Part shown: positions 1 to 9,437 of the stretch, piece by piece
Position numbering within the stretch: the first letter of the stretch is position 1
Layout of the letters: the number at the start of each line of letters is the position of its first letter
Source of the DNA: Nostoc sp. 106C
Lineage (GTDB): Bacteria > Cyanobacteriota > Cyanobacteriia > Cyanobacteriales > Nostocaceae
DNA length: 41,045 nt
Assembly: GCF_002154725.1 (NCBI RefSeq)
Contig: NZ_MTAW01000137.1
Coordinates: 1 to 41,045, forward strand
Direction: 5' to 3'
Translations under genes and position numbers: made by a program
The notes under the pieces: generated by a model
What the model saw: only the letters and a program-made list of their open reading frames with translations
Database searches by the model: none
Told to the model about the DNA's origin: nothing

Positions 1-556
1 TATTGCAAATACCACGATGGGTAATCATTACACCTTTGGGCTGTCCTGTAGAACCGGAGGTATAAATTATATAAGCGAGGTTGTCTGGAGTGACTTCGCT
101 GTTGAGGTTTTCTGGCCTCTGCTGGGCAATTGCATCCCAATCTGCATCTAAGCTAATAATTCGTGCTTTGTGGGCAAGCAGAGATTCAACCAAACGTTCC
201 TGAGTTAGTAACACAGGCACTTGGGAGTCTTCTAGCATGAACGCTAAGCGCTCTTTCGGGTAGCTGGGGTCGAGGGGAAGGTAAGCACCGCCTGCTTTTA
301 GGACACCTAATATCCCGACTATCATATCTATGGAACGCTCTACACAAATACCTACTAGTACCTCTGGACCTACGCCTAGAGTCTTTAAGTAATGCGCGAG
401 TTGATTAGCACGGACATTTAACTCTTGGTAAGTGAGGATTCTTTGAAAATGCTGACTTTCTAGGTCCTCAAACACTATTGCTATAGAATCAGGCGACTGC
501 TCCACATGAACTTCAAATAGCTGGTGGACAGATGCATCTTGAAAGTAACTGAGCAT
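1..556 (-). CDS. Non-ribosomal peptide synthetase, N-terminal adenylation domain (partial)
   Basis: The frame starts at an ATG at 556 and runs off the left edge of the window, so only about 185 residues are seen. Adenylation (AMP-binding) core motifs appear in order: LTYQELN (A1, about residues 41-47), LKAGGAYLPLDP (A2, about 86-97) and YTSGSTGQPKG (A3, the P-loop-like ATP site, 165-175). A-domains select and adenylate an amino acid on NRPS assembly lines. No condensation domain precedes the A-domain, so this looks like a loading (first) module; a stand-alone A-domain protein cannot be excluded. A purine-rich AGGGAAGG lies about 10 nt before the ATG as a Shine-Dalgarno. The substrate cannot be read because the specificity pocket lies beyond the edge. 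Confidence 0.93.
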   Translation of the reverse strand, partial: MLSYFQDASVHQLFEVHVEQSPDSIAIVFEDLESQHFQRILTYQELNVRANQLAHYLKTLGVGPEVLVGICVERSIDMIVGILGVLKAGGAYLPLDPSYPKERLAFMLEDSQVPVLLTQERLVESLLAHKARIISLDADWDAIAQQRPENLNSEVTPDNLAYIIYTSGSTGQPKGVMITHRGICN

Positions 557-1769
557 TGGATTGCGCCTTCCCTGAAAATTGAATAAGCGATGAATGATGC
601 ACTCTGAAATTTATCAAGTTGCTTGCCTTGACTGAAGCATTTGCTCGTTCTGGTTAAGTTTTACTTAAAGCCCGCATTCCAACCTCTGAACTATCGCACC
701 AGGGATTTTCCACTACCGATTTTTTTGGTATAAAAATTTTCATAGAAATACCAAAACCGATTGTGATAGCAGACTTTAAATAAGAATACGATTTAACTAT
801 TGCTTGCCTCTTGTTTAATCTGTCGCACAGTCCATTTAGTATAAAAACCTAAATAATTCACACTAAGAAGACAACATAATATATGCGACAATGTGAAAAA
901 TTTTGAATTGTGAATAATTATCTGAACTTGTATATAGTATTCCCACCAAATTTATAAATCTAACAGGTAGATTATCTATTAATGCGAGTTTTTGGTGTTT
1001 TCAAAATACGCAAAATTGCTGCTATAGCCTTATAAAAGTAAGGTGCAGGTATCTAATTAATGTTTTAAATAATTTGTTTATATACGAGCTTTAATTTTTG
1101 TAACCTATAGATTCTAATGACAAAAAATAAGTAGAAAGCCTGTTGTCATTCTCATTAATAATTTAGAATAATTATGTATCATTACGGACATACAACAAAG
1201 GTTATTAAGTTTTCCTGCAAACGTGGTAATTTTCAATTATAATCTACTTTAATATTAATTAATGCGATCAGTTAGCAGAAGAACCATAAATTATCTAGAG
1301 TTTATTACTCCCGAAGCAATTGCGATCGCAGTCCTCAATCAATCCTTTTTTGAAGGAGCCTACGTGTTTCGGCTCGCAAACAGTTAATAGGTGTCTGCAT
1401 CTGGCTTGGAGACAAATTTACCCTCAGCTATTTCGCTAACAAAAACAGGACTTATGCATAAGAATTCTTTATGGAGGTAGAGGTTTGAAGATGTTAGGGT
1501 TTTGAACACCTACACCTCTTACCCAAACCATTGATTTTTCGTTGAATAGTGTAAGCCCTAAAAAATTGTTTTTTTCAGTGGATGTAGTGGATGTAGGTTG
1601 GGTTGAGGAACGAAACCCAACACTTCAAAGTCTCGTAATTGTTGGGTTTCACTCAGTTCAAACGCCACTTCACTCAAGTCGGGAAACCCACCCACGTGAG
1701 TGGCTCCCCAACCTACGCATCTGTCTCATTTTTTCCTGGAATTGGTATAAGCCCTAAAAAATTGTTTTT
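557..1769. other. Long AT-rich intergenic region upstream of the NRPS
   Basis: About 1.2 kb without a convincing gene. It is very AT-rich from 700 to 1300, which fits a long leader or promoter region for the leftward NRPS gene. One HIP1-like octamer lies near 1322. From about 1440 the sequence becomes repetitive: a palindromic TATGCATA, then a small palindromic element at 1593-1716 bracketed by a duplicated segment (separate entries). The short open frames here simply read through the repeats. I do not recognise an RNA gene. Confidence 0.6.
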
Positions 1770-1774
1770 TCAGT
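1552..1774. repeat. 28/27-nt direct repeat bracketing a small palindromic element
   Basis: The segment beginning TAAGCCCTAAAAAATTG occurs at 1552-1579 and again at 1748-1774, differing only by one T in the T-run. The second copy overlaps the stop codon (1770-1772) of the large kinase gene. The copies bracket the palindromic element at 1593-1716. They are longer than usual target duplications and do not abut the element, so a local duplication is as likely as transposition. Confidence 0.75.
1593..1716. mobile_element. Small palindromic MITE-like element (GTAGGTTGGG ends)
   Basis: The ends GTAGGTTGGG (1593-1602) and CCCAACCTAC (1707-1716) are perfect inverted repeats. A second inverted pair, AAACCCAAC and GTTGGGTTT, lies inside (1614-1622 and 1641-1649). 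The element is 124 bp, has no coding capacity and could fold almost end to end. The 25-nt left end is repeated exactly at 40991-41015. Such non-autonomous palindromic repeats are common between cyanobacterial genes. The mobilising transposase is unknown. Confidence 0.6.
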
Positions 1775-4700
1775 TCTGCTGCTGGATGGGAATCTCAATG
1801 ATGAATTCAGCTCCTTGTCCTGGTGCAGAGTTGCACTTCAGTTGACCTCGGTGCTTTTCAACAATAGTTTGATAGCAAATCGACAATCCTAGACCCGTAC
1901 CAGAACCAATTGGTTTAGTTGTAAAAAAAGGATCGAACACTCGAGAACGTACTTCTTCTTTCATACCAGGGCCATTGTCTGTGATGTGTATCGCAACGCG
2001 GTCAAGATCTAACCGTTGGGTACGAATATGAATAGCTGGCGAATTGATGATTGAGTTGGAAGCTTTTCCATTGTTTTGCTCTAAAGAGCATAGAACATTA
2101 CTATCTCCATACTGTTGTTCGATGGCATCGATAGCGTTTGTCAGAATATTGATAAATACTTGATTCAGCTGCCCAGGATAGCACTCAACTTCTGGGAGTT
2201 GAATGTAGTCTTTATAAATTTCAATTCTCGGTCGTCCTGCTTTTTCTTTCAAGCGATGCTGCAAAATTAGCAATGTACTGTCAATGCCTTCATGAATATC
2301 TACATCTTTAATTTCCGCTTCATCCAGGCGGGAGAAGTTACGTAGTGACAGCACAATCTCACGGATGCGATTGGCCCCCATTTTCATTGATTCTAGAGTT
2401 TTTGGTAGATCTTCTTTCAAGAATTCTAGGTCAATGGCTTCTTGTCTATCAATAATTTCCGATACAGGATCGGGATAGTTTTGTTCGTAGTCTTCCACTA
2501 GCTGTAGCAAATCTTGAAGATATCTACTTGTATGAACAAGGTTGCCATTAATAAAGTTAATTGGGTTGTTAATTTCGTGAGCTACTCCAGCTACAAGTTG
2601 TCCCAAACTTGACATTTTTTCTGTTTGAATTAGTTGAGTTTGGGTTTGCTGTAATTGTTGCAAAGCTTGTTGTAAATGCTGATTTTTTTCCTGAATTTCC
2701 AGCGTTCTTGACTTGACTTTTTGTTCAAGATTTCTGCTGTAATCTTCTAAGCTTTCTTTTGCTTCTTTGAGTTTTCCGTTAGCTGATTCTAGATTGGCAT
2801 ATAGTAGAGCATTTTTCAGAGAGATTGCCATTTGAGAAGAAAGCAGTCCTAAAACTTCGAGTCTTTGGGAAGTAAAGGCATCGGTGGTGAGATTGTTTTC
2901 TAAGTAAAGAATGCCAATTAATTGACATTGATTAACTAGAGGAATACATAAAATCGACTTTGGCTTATATTTAGCAATATAAGGGTCTTTAGTAAATTTT
3001 CCTTCTTGAACGGCATGATTTAAGACAATATTTTCCTTCGTTCGGATCACATAATTAATTAAAGAGAGTGGTAAGTAAGCAGCTGTAGTTGCTACAGGAA
3101 TAGACGAGCATAGAGTGAATTCATCTTGCTCGACGGAACCCTTAGCCTCAATTAATAACTGTCCTTCTTTTTCTAAAAGCAAGTAACTCGTTTGAGCGCC
3201 TGCATTTTCCATGACAATTTTTAGTAACTTTTCTAGCAAGCGACTCAGGACGATTTCCCCAGTTAGGGCTTGTGATGCTTTGATAAAGGTAGTGAAATCT
3301 AGGATACTAGAAGCAATTCCACTAGTCGAGTTTGTCGTCTGAGTTAAATCTCTATCTGAAGTTTCTCGTTTATGAATTTGAGAGAAAACTTCTGGATAGC
3401 TTGATTCTAAATCTTTAACTTTTGCTGTTGCTCCCCAGCGGATATAGGTATAGTAAGCCTCAATTAAATAAGTTTGAGCTACTTTCTCGCGACCAAGTGA
3501 AAAGTAAAACTCTGCTGCTAGTTCGTTGGCTAAGGCTTCATCTTGAATGTATCCGTGCTCCTTAGCTTTGGCGATCGCGCGATCGTAAAGCTCCATTGCT
3601 GCAACGATTTGTCCTAAGACTCGCGCTTTTTCGGCTTCTACAAGTTCGTACTTGTGCTGGAAGTTGCAAGGAGCGCGCAAGGCCCATTGCTGCATCTTTT
3701 GCTGATGTTCTTCCACTAGAGCTAAGTACTGTTGTTTTTCGCTAGTTTTCGCTTGAGAATACAAACCGAGAAGAGCCAAGGAATAGAAGAAGGTATAGTT
3801 ACCAAAAATTATCACCCACCCACCAACAGGCGTAATGTAGCCTGCTGCCATTTTCGCGCTGGCAACTGCTTGAGCAAAGTCTTTAAATAGATACAGTAAA
3901 ATTAATTTAGCATTGTAGGTAGTAAACAATAAAATAGGATTGTTTGCTGCTAAAAATGCAGGTAAGCTTTGCGATTCATCAAAACTTTCACCAGTTAGTT
4001 GGTATTTATCCTGGACTTTTCCTAATAAGTTTAAGGTAAGTTGTCGCACAATTTTAATGTAGTCAATACAATATTCTTGCTTTAGCTTGAGCAAGAAATT
4101 GAAGTATTGTGTTTGCTGCTGCTGAACCTTATCCAGCTGCTCTCCTACCCAAAATAAATTGGTGCAGTAGTTCATTGCACAATAGCTAGAAAATTCAATA
4201 TCGCCTGTTTCTAGTCCGCTGTGTGCTCCCTCGATAAATGGTTTGAGAGTTGTTTTAACATGCTCTTTCCAAGGGCGGATAAAGAGATTGACGAGGTTAT
4301 ATACTTTGCATTTGAGTTCTCTAGCATTAAATTTATCTAACAGTTCTAATGCCAATTGACCGGAAAGATATCCCGTCTCCGTCTCCCCCTTGACCGTACA
4401 CAAAAGCATCCCATACAAAGCATAGGCAAAAGCCGCTAGCCCTGAATAACCTTGTTCAATACAGAAATTAATCTGAGTCAATATAATAAGTGGCAAGATC
4501 TCAGGTCTAGCAAAGGTAGAACTGGCCGAAACAGTTATTAGGAGCCGCAAGATTGCCAGTTTGTGAGGATCGCTCATGATGAGAAGATTATCTAAATTCT
4601 CAATTTGAGGCAACTCAAAAACCCAATCCACATCATTCGGGACAGATGTTAAAGAAACTCCCAGCATTTCGAGTGCAGAAAGTCCCGTATCCATTGCTGC

Positions 4701-7298
4701 ACTCATCTGGCTTTGAGCAAAATAAAATTGGATTTGCAATTCATACACCTTTACTTTATCGAGTAGGTTAGTCGCATTTTGCAATGTGACTTCAGTTAAG
4801 GCGGCTGACTGCTGAAAGTTGGTGTTTAAGTACTCTGCTTCTGCTGCTTCTACATAGAGGTTGAGCGTGAGATCGTAGTGAGTTTGCCAACTATCAGGTG
4901 CTAGCAGTCCCAATCCAATTCTTAAGTATCTCACCGCTGGTTCATAAGCAGTTGCGGCCTTAGCTTTGCGGCCTGCAATTAAATTTAGGCGAGCTAGATC
5001 GTCTTTTTGGATGCGTTCGCTAATCAGTTCTACTCCAATATTGAGTTGGTTAACAATGTCAAATATATTTTCTTCAATTTTTTCGGACGGAGTATTTTTT
5101 AGCAGCAATTGACCAACTTTGAGATGAGTTTCTTTTTTCTGCTCCTCAGGAATCAGGGAATAGGCAGCTTGCTGTACTCGGTCGTGTAAAAATTTATAGG
5201 AAATGATTAGTGCTTCACGGTCTGCGGTTAGTTGTTCAAAGTTATCAAAGATTTGTGACTCGTCATCGGTAGCTAAAGGAATTTTATAAGCATTGCTGAG
5301 GGGTAAAATTAAACCTGATTGCAGCGCACTCCAAAGTTCTGTAGCTGTTTTTGGCTGAGATCTCTCGTGGACAATTGCCAGAACATCTAAATTGAAAGAG
5401 TTACCAATACAAGCCGCTAATTTTAGAACTTCCTGCGTTGCGGGCGGCAATTTTTGAATATTTCTAGCAACAAGTTCGACAACATTATAATCGGTGATGC
5501 CAATGGTTTGAATTTTAGCAATGTCCCACTGCCAAGTGTCAGATTTAAAGTTAAAGGTTAATAGCTTGTCTTGGTGCAAGGTTTGGAGTAACTGAGTTAA
5601 GAAGAAGGGATTACCTTGGGTTTTATTGAACAGTAGTTCGGCAAAAGGTTGCGATTTTTCGCTTTCTTTGAGGGTATCGGCTACTATTTGGCAAACGTGG
5701 TCAACGTCTAAAGCTTGTAGAGCGATCGCATTAACCGTTGCACCCGTTTTTTTAATTTCCTCCAAAGTTACCATTAAGGGATGGGTAGGGCTGACTTCGT
5801 TATCTCGATAAGCTCCAATTAGCAACAGATGTTTGCTATCTGGGTCTGTCATCATCAGCTGAATTAATTTTAGAGACGCTGAATCTGACCACTGTAAATC
5901 ATCCAAAAACAAAACCAGCGGGTGTATGGGTTGGGCGAAGACTTGAATAAACTTTTGAAAGGCCCGATTGAAGCGGTTTTGAGATTCGGTTGGCCCTAAT
6001 TGCGGAATATCGGGTTGTTGACCAATTATGAGTTCAACTTCGGGGATAACTTCAACGATCGCCTGAGCGTTAGCACCTAAAGCCTCTAAAAGTTTTTGGT
6101 TCCAAACAGCTATACTTTCTTGACTTTCTGTGAGCAGCTGACGAATTAAATCTTGAAACGCGTTAACAACGGCACTATAAGGAATATTTCGTTTAAATTG
6201 ATCGAACTTGCCAGCAATAAAATAACCGCGGGCTTTGACAATCGGTTTATGAACTTCATTGACTAAAGCCGACTTACCAATTCCTGAGTAACCTGCCACA
6301 AGCATCATTTCCGTTGCGCCGGAACTGGCTGGTTCCTCCGTGACAGTGGCGACGCGAACGAAAGCCTCGATGAGTGTGGCAACTTCAGCTTCCCGTCCGT
6401 AAAGTTTTTGTGGAATTTGTAGTTGACCAGAACGGTCTTGTTCGCCCAAAAGGAAGTTTTCAATCTGGCCTGTAACTTGCAGCTGTACAAGACAATTTTC
6501 TAAATCAGCTTGCAAACCGAGAGCGCTTTGGTATCTATCTTCTGCCGTCTTTGCCAATAACTTCAGAATAATATTAGAAATAGTTACAGGAATTTTAGGG
6601 TTAAGTTCGCTAGGGGGTAAGGGTTGTTTAGCAATGTGACAATGAACCAACTCCATTGGGTCAGTTGTTGCAAAAGGTAGCTTACCTGTGAGGATTTCAT
6701 AAAAAGTAACGCCCAAGGAGTAGAAATCTGTACGATAGTCTATGGAACGATTCATGCGCCCGGTTTGTTCCGGAGACATATAAGCAAGCGTCCCTTGGAT
6801 AAATTTGGCATTGCTGAAGCTAGGATTCTCTTTTGATAAGCGCGAAGCAATACTAAAGTCAGTAATTTTGACTTGCAAAGATTCTGGATTGATAATAATA
6901 TTTTGGCTTTTAATATCTTTATGGATAATCTGATTTTGGTGTAACTCAAACAAAGTATTTGCTAATTGAATGGCAATTTTGAGAAAGGAAATAATATCGA
7001 TAGGATTGCGATCGATAAATTGCTTGATAGATTGACCGCCAAAATCTTCCAAGACTAGAATCAGACTGTTGCGATAGTTCTCTAGTCCGTAAGTTTGCAC
7101 GATTCCGGCTATTTTTAGCCGCTTTGAGATATCGTATTCGTGACGGAGTTGGCTAATTTCCTCTAAGGTAGGACAGTCAGCACGGAGCGTTTTGAGAATA
7201 ACTGGTTTCTGATCTTTTTCTCTTAGTGTCCGGTAAATAACGGTTCTCGAATCCTCATAAACTGTTTCTCTAACTTTGTATTCCAAAAGAGTAGTCAT
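1770..7298 (-). CDS. Multi-domain Ser/Thr kinase - ATPase - GAF - histidine kinase (HstK type)
   Basis: An 1842-residue cytoplasmic signalling protein. Residues 1-270 form a Ser/Thr kinase domain with HKDIKSQN (catalytic Asp128), DFS in place of DFG (147-149) and a SPEQTGRMNRS activation-segment motif. The usual glycine loop is poorly conserved. Residues 300-700 are an AAA/STAND-like ATPase with Walker A GYSGIGKS (about 336-343) and LVLFLDDLQW as Walker B. A long helical, TPR-like region follows, then a GAF domain (about 1330-1490), a coiled coil, and a histidine kinase core with H-box HEINNPINF (His1574), N-box NAIDAIEQ, DNGPGM and GTGLGLS. There is no receiver domain and no membrane segment. 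This is the domain order of the HstK family of filamentous cyanobacteria. Its signal and partner are unknown. Confidence 0.95.
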   Translation of the reverse strand: MTTLLEYKVRETVYEDSRTVIYRTLREKDQKPVILKTLRADCPTLEEISQLRHEYDISKRLKIAGIVQTYGLENYRNSLILVLEDFGGQSIKQFIDRNPIDIISFLKIAIQLANTLFELHQNQIIHKDIKSQNIIINPESLQVKITDFSIASRLSKENPSFSNAKFIQGTLAYMSPEQTGRMNRSIDYRTDFYSLGVTFYEILTGKLPFATTDPMELVHCHIAKQPLPPSELNPKIPVTISNIILKLLAKTAEDRYQSALGLQADLENCLVQLQVTGQIENFLLGEQDRSGQLQIPQKLYGREAEVATLIEAFVRVATVTEEPASSGATEMMLVAGYSGIGKSALVNEVHKPIVKARGYFIAGKFDQFKRNIPYSAVVNAFQDLIRQLLTESQESIAVWNQKLLEALGANAQAIVEVIPEVELIIGQQPDIPQLGPTESQNRFNRAFQKFIQVFAQPIHPLVLFLDDLQWSDSASLKLIQLMMTDPDSKHLLLIGAYRDNEVSPTHPLMVTLEEIKKTGATVNAIALQALDVDHVCQIVADTLKESEKSQPFAELLFNKTQGNPFFLTQLLQTLHQDKLLTFNFKSDTWQWDIAKIQTIGITDYNVVELVARNIQKLPPATQEVLKLAACIGNSFNLDVLAIVHERSQPKTATELWSALQSGLILPLSNAYKIPLATDDESQIFDNFEQLTADREALIISYKFLHDRVQQAAYSLIPEEQKKETHLKVGQLLLKNTPSEKIEENIFDIVNQLNIGVELISERIQKDDLARLNLIAGRKAKAATAYEPAVRYLRIGLGLLAPDSWQTHYDLTLNLYVEAAEAEYLNTNFQQSAALTEVTLQNATNLLDKVKVYELQIQFYFAQSQMSAAMDTGLSALEMLGVSLTSVPNDVDWVFELPQIENLDNLLIMSDPHKLAILRLLITVSASSTFARPEILPLIILTQINFCIEQGYSGLAAFAYALYGMLLCTVKGETETGYLSGQLALELLDKFNARELKCKVYNLVNLFIRPWKEHVKTTLKPFIEGAHSGLETGDIEFSSYCAMNYCTNLFWVGEQLDKVQQQQTQYFNFLLKLKQEYCIDYIKIVRQLTLNLLGKVQDKYQLTGESFDESQSLPAFLAANNPILLFTTYNAKLILLYLFKDFAQAVASAKMAAGYITPVGGWVIIFGNYTFFYSLALLGLYSQAKTSEKQQYLALVEEHQQKMQQWALRAPCNFQHKYELVEAEKARVLGQIVAAMELYDRAIAKAKEHGYIQDEALANELAAEFYFSLGREKVAQTYLIEAYYTYIRWGATAKVKDLESSYPEVFSQIHKRETSDRDLTQTTNSTSGIASSILDFTTFIKASQALTGEIVLSRLLEKLLKIVMENAGAQTSYLLLEKEGQLLIEAKGSVEQDEFTLCSSIPVATTAAYLPLSLINYVIRTKENIVLNHAVQEGKFTKDPYIAKYKPKSILCIPLVNQCQLIGILYLENNLTTDAFTSQRLEVLGLLSSQMAISLKNALLYANLESANGKLKEAKESLEDYSRNLEQKVKSRTLEIQEKNQHLQQALQQLQQTQTQLIQTEKMSSLGQLVAGVAHEINNPINFINGNLVHTSRYLQDLLQLVEDYEQNYPDPVSEIIDRQEAIDLEFLKEDLPKTLESMKMGANRIREIVLSLRNFSRLDEAEIKDVDIHEGIDSTLLILQHRLKEKAGRPRIEIYKDYIQLPEVECYPGQLNQVFINILTNAIDAIEQQYGDSNVLCSLEQNNGKASNSIINSPAIHIRTQRLDLDRVAIHITDNGPGMKEEVRSRVFDPFFTTKPIGSGTGLGLSICYQTIVEKHRGQLKCNSAPGQGAEFIIEIPIQQQN

Positions 7299-7976
7299 AA
7301 TTTTTCTTGCTTAACTCTCGTAACGGACACATTAAAAGGGAATAACCGACATTTTTAACTGTAATAACTCAGCCCAGTTGGGGATTACTTCGCCTAGCGG
7401 TAGTCTCCAGCGATGCGATCGCAATTCTCATAACCTCTTATTAACTTAATATTCCCAAGACAATAGCTCAATATAGAGGATTAATGAAAACTATAAATAC
7501 TTATGCTAGCCGCTTCTGTCAGTTAACAAATTATGACCCTCATTAATATAGGAATCAGGTTTAATTTTTGAAAAAAGCTAAGGGAAAATACAGAGTGAAA
7601 TAAAAAATTAATTAAAATGAGGATGATTTAGCATTTACAAACCGCGAGATTAACCGATTTCTTTAGCAGGTGTACGCAAGCAACTGATGAAATAATTTAA
7701 GTGTTACTGTAGCTGAAATTACTGGCTCTACCGTACTTGTTATGCTAAATTAACAGTTTGCAAGCGGGAACAAGCAACAGGGAACAAGAAAGAACAGAGA
7801 TGGAGGTAGACCTAAAACTCGTCCATTTTGAAACCTGGAGTAGTGCGGGCCGGAAAGCCCGCTATGAAGAGCAGGGAGCAAGATGCTCCCACTACTTTTA
7901 AAACTATGGTTCTTAAAATAGATGTGGTTTAGCTTCGCAAAAATCAAATACGAGTCCTATCTTTATAAATATTATT
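7299..7976. other. Divergent intergenic region
   Basis: This 678-bp gap separates the leftward large kinase from the rightward GH-like protein, so it should hold both promoters. A HIP1 site lies near 7414. Apart from the paired hairpins at 7839-7896 no RNA gene is recognisable. The open frame on the minus strand at 7750-7947 only reads through the repeat. Confidence 0.5.
7839..7896. repeat. Nested double-hairpin intergenic repeat
   Basis: AGTAGTG and CACTACT flank two adjacent stem-loops: GCGGGC/GCCCGC at 7845-7862 and a perfect GGGAGCA/TGCTCCC at 7874-7890. The whole 58-bp unit forms a three-way palindrome. It resembles the dispersed REP-like repeats of Nostoc-type genomes. It has no T-run, so it is not an obvious terminator. 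Confidence 0.65.
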
Positions 7977-9146
7977 ATGTCGCGCTCAAACAAAAAGCCA
8001 AATGGATGTGGATGCTCAAATATTCCAATCTCTATAATTATAGTTATCTTAGGAGGTACTTATTGGTGGTTCAGTCAGAAAGGAAATTTGGAAATTAGCA
8101 ACCTTTTACATAAGAATCAGCTAACAAATCTTCCTTTTTTAAATCCTGCTCCCACTCCCTCTATATCAAGCAATTCAAATCGCGATCCAAATCATAAAAA
8201 GCAAGCTTCACTTAAAACAGTAACACCTCAAAAAGCTTTATTACCTCAAAGTGCTTGGGAGAAAAAAGTAATTAGAGGAATTTATTTAAGTCGCTATCAA
8301 GTGACTAATAATACTGATGAAAAAACGATTCGTGAGCGAGTGCGTTACTATCATTCTCAAGGAATCAATACAATTATTCATGGTGTTTGGGGTAATGGTT
8401 GTACTATGTACAATAGCGACGTGATGCAGCAAACGCTAGGGTATAGAAGTTGCCCAAACCAGTTTCAAGAGCGATGGTTAGATTGGTTGATTGATGAGGC
8501 GCATAAACAGGGAATGCAAGTTCACGCTTATTTTGAAAAAGGAATTAAGATAGATAAAAATAGTCCGATTTATGATTTAGCAATTTCTCGGAAATGGATT
8601 GTTCCTGGGGTCGACAAAACATACGTAGGCATTGATCATTATGTCCTTGATGTCCAGATTCCTGAGGTTGCTAATTTATTTAAAAATATCTTAGTAGAGT
8701 TCGTCCAAAAATATCCGAAGATTAATGCAGTTCAATGGGATGATTATCTAGGTTATTATGCGGAATTACCTGGTAAAATTGACCGCACTGCTAACTTAAC
8801 TAATTTTTTACAGCAAATGATCGCTGCGATGAAACAAGCTAACTCGAACGTTAGTTTTGATATTTGTCATCATAATCCTTATTGGGCTAAACGATATTTC
8901 GCAGCTGATTGGCAGAATTGGCATGTGGATCGAGTGTTTATTCAAGCTTATAATGAAGCTAACTTCAAAGAAGAAGCAAATTATGCTCAAAATTATGCTG
9001 GAATTGCCATTAGCGATCGACAATTACATCGCTTAAAAGAATTAGTCGATAATCAGGCAATCAAGAGTATTTTAGTTTTCCCTCTCTCTGGAAAACCAGA
9101 AGAAACAGCTTCTAGTTTAAAAAGTTTGACACAAAGCAACAACTAA
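7977..9146 (+). CDS. Glycosyl-hydrolase-like family 10 (GHL10) protein, membrane anchored
   Basis: A 389-residue protein. Residues 1-14 are basic and polar, followed by one hydrophobic segment (about 17-33) and a low-complexity Ser/Pro/Asn linker, so it is probably anchored with its catalytic part outside the cytoplasm. From about residue 98 (IRGIYLSRYQV) the sequence looks like the TIM-barrel GHL10 family, with TIIHGVWGN, GMQVHAYFEKG, YVLDVQIPEV and INAVQWDDYLGYY. The WDD in a barrel strand is a plausible acidic active site. These proteins are thought to act on envelope or extracellular polysaccharides; the substrate here is unknown. No ribosome-binding site is obvious before the ATG. Confidence 0.8.
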   Translation: MSRSNKKPNGCGCSNIPISIIIVILGGTYWWFSQKGNLEISNLLHKNQLTNLPFLNPAPTPSISSNSNRDPNHKKQASLKTVTPQKALLPQSAWEKKVIRGIYLSRYQVTNNTDEKTIRERVRYYHSQGINTIIHGVWGNGCTMYNSDVMQQTLGYRSCPNQFQERWLDWLIDEAHKQGMQVHAYFEKGIKIDKNSPIYDLAISRKWIVPGVDKTYVGIDHYVLDVQIPEVANLFKNILVEFVQKYPKINAVQWDDYLGYYAELPGKIDRTANLTNFLQQMIAAMKQANSNVSFDICHHNPYWAKRYFAADWQNWHVDRVFIQAYNEANFKEEANYAQNYAGIAISDRQLHRLKELVDNQAIKSILVFPLSGKPEETASSLKSLTQSNN

Positions 9147-9437
9147 TCTAATTTATAATTCGTAATTACGTAAGCCAGGCAGAATTTAGGTTTCTATAAT
9201 CTCCTCTTTTTAGAGCCTATTTATAAAGTAAATATTACGTAGGAGAGGCAAAAAGCGGTGTAGATGTTCCTCTCCACTGCTCTGAGTTCTCGCTTTATTT
9301 ATTGCCGTTGTGTTACGGCTATGCAAGGATTTGAAAGTTTGAGAAAGTCAGGATTAGCCACAAAAACTCGAATCTGGTGGCATTGCCTACCCTAAAGATA
9401 CTTTTAAATTTGCATTTCTTGCAGGTATTGATAACCT

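Noticed and set aside
1542-1845. Two short plus-strand open frames
   Set aside because: They read through the palindromic element and the end of the large kinase gene, with no protein-like features.
7709-7722. GTA-N8-TAC NtcA-like site with TATGCT downstream
   Set aside because: The spacing to the -10 is 18 bp, shorter than usual, and such a loose motif is expected about ten times by chance in 41 kb.
7750-7947. 65-codon minus-strand open frame
   Set aside because: It is composed of the hairpin repeat and flanking low-complexity sequence, with no start signals.
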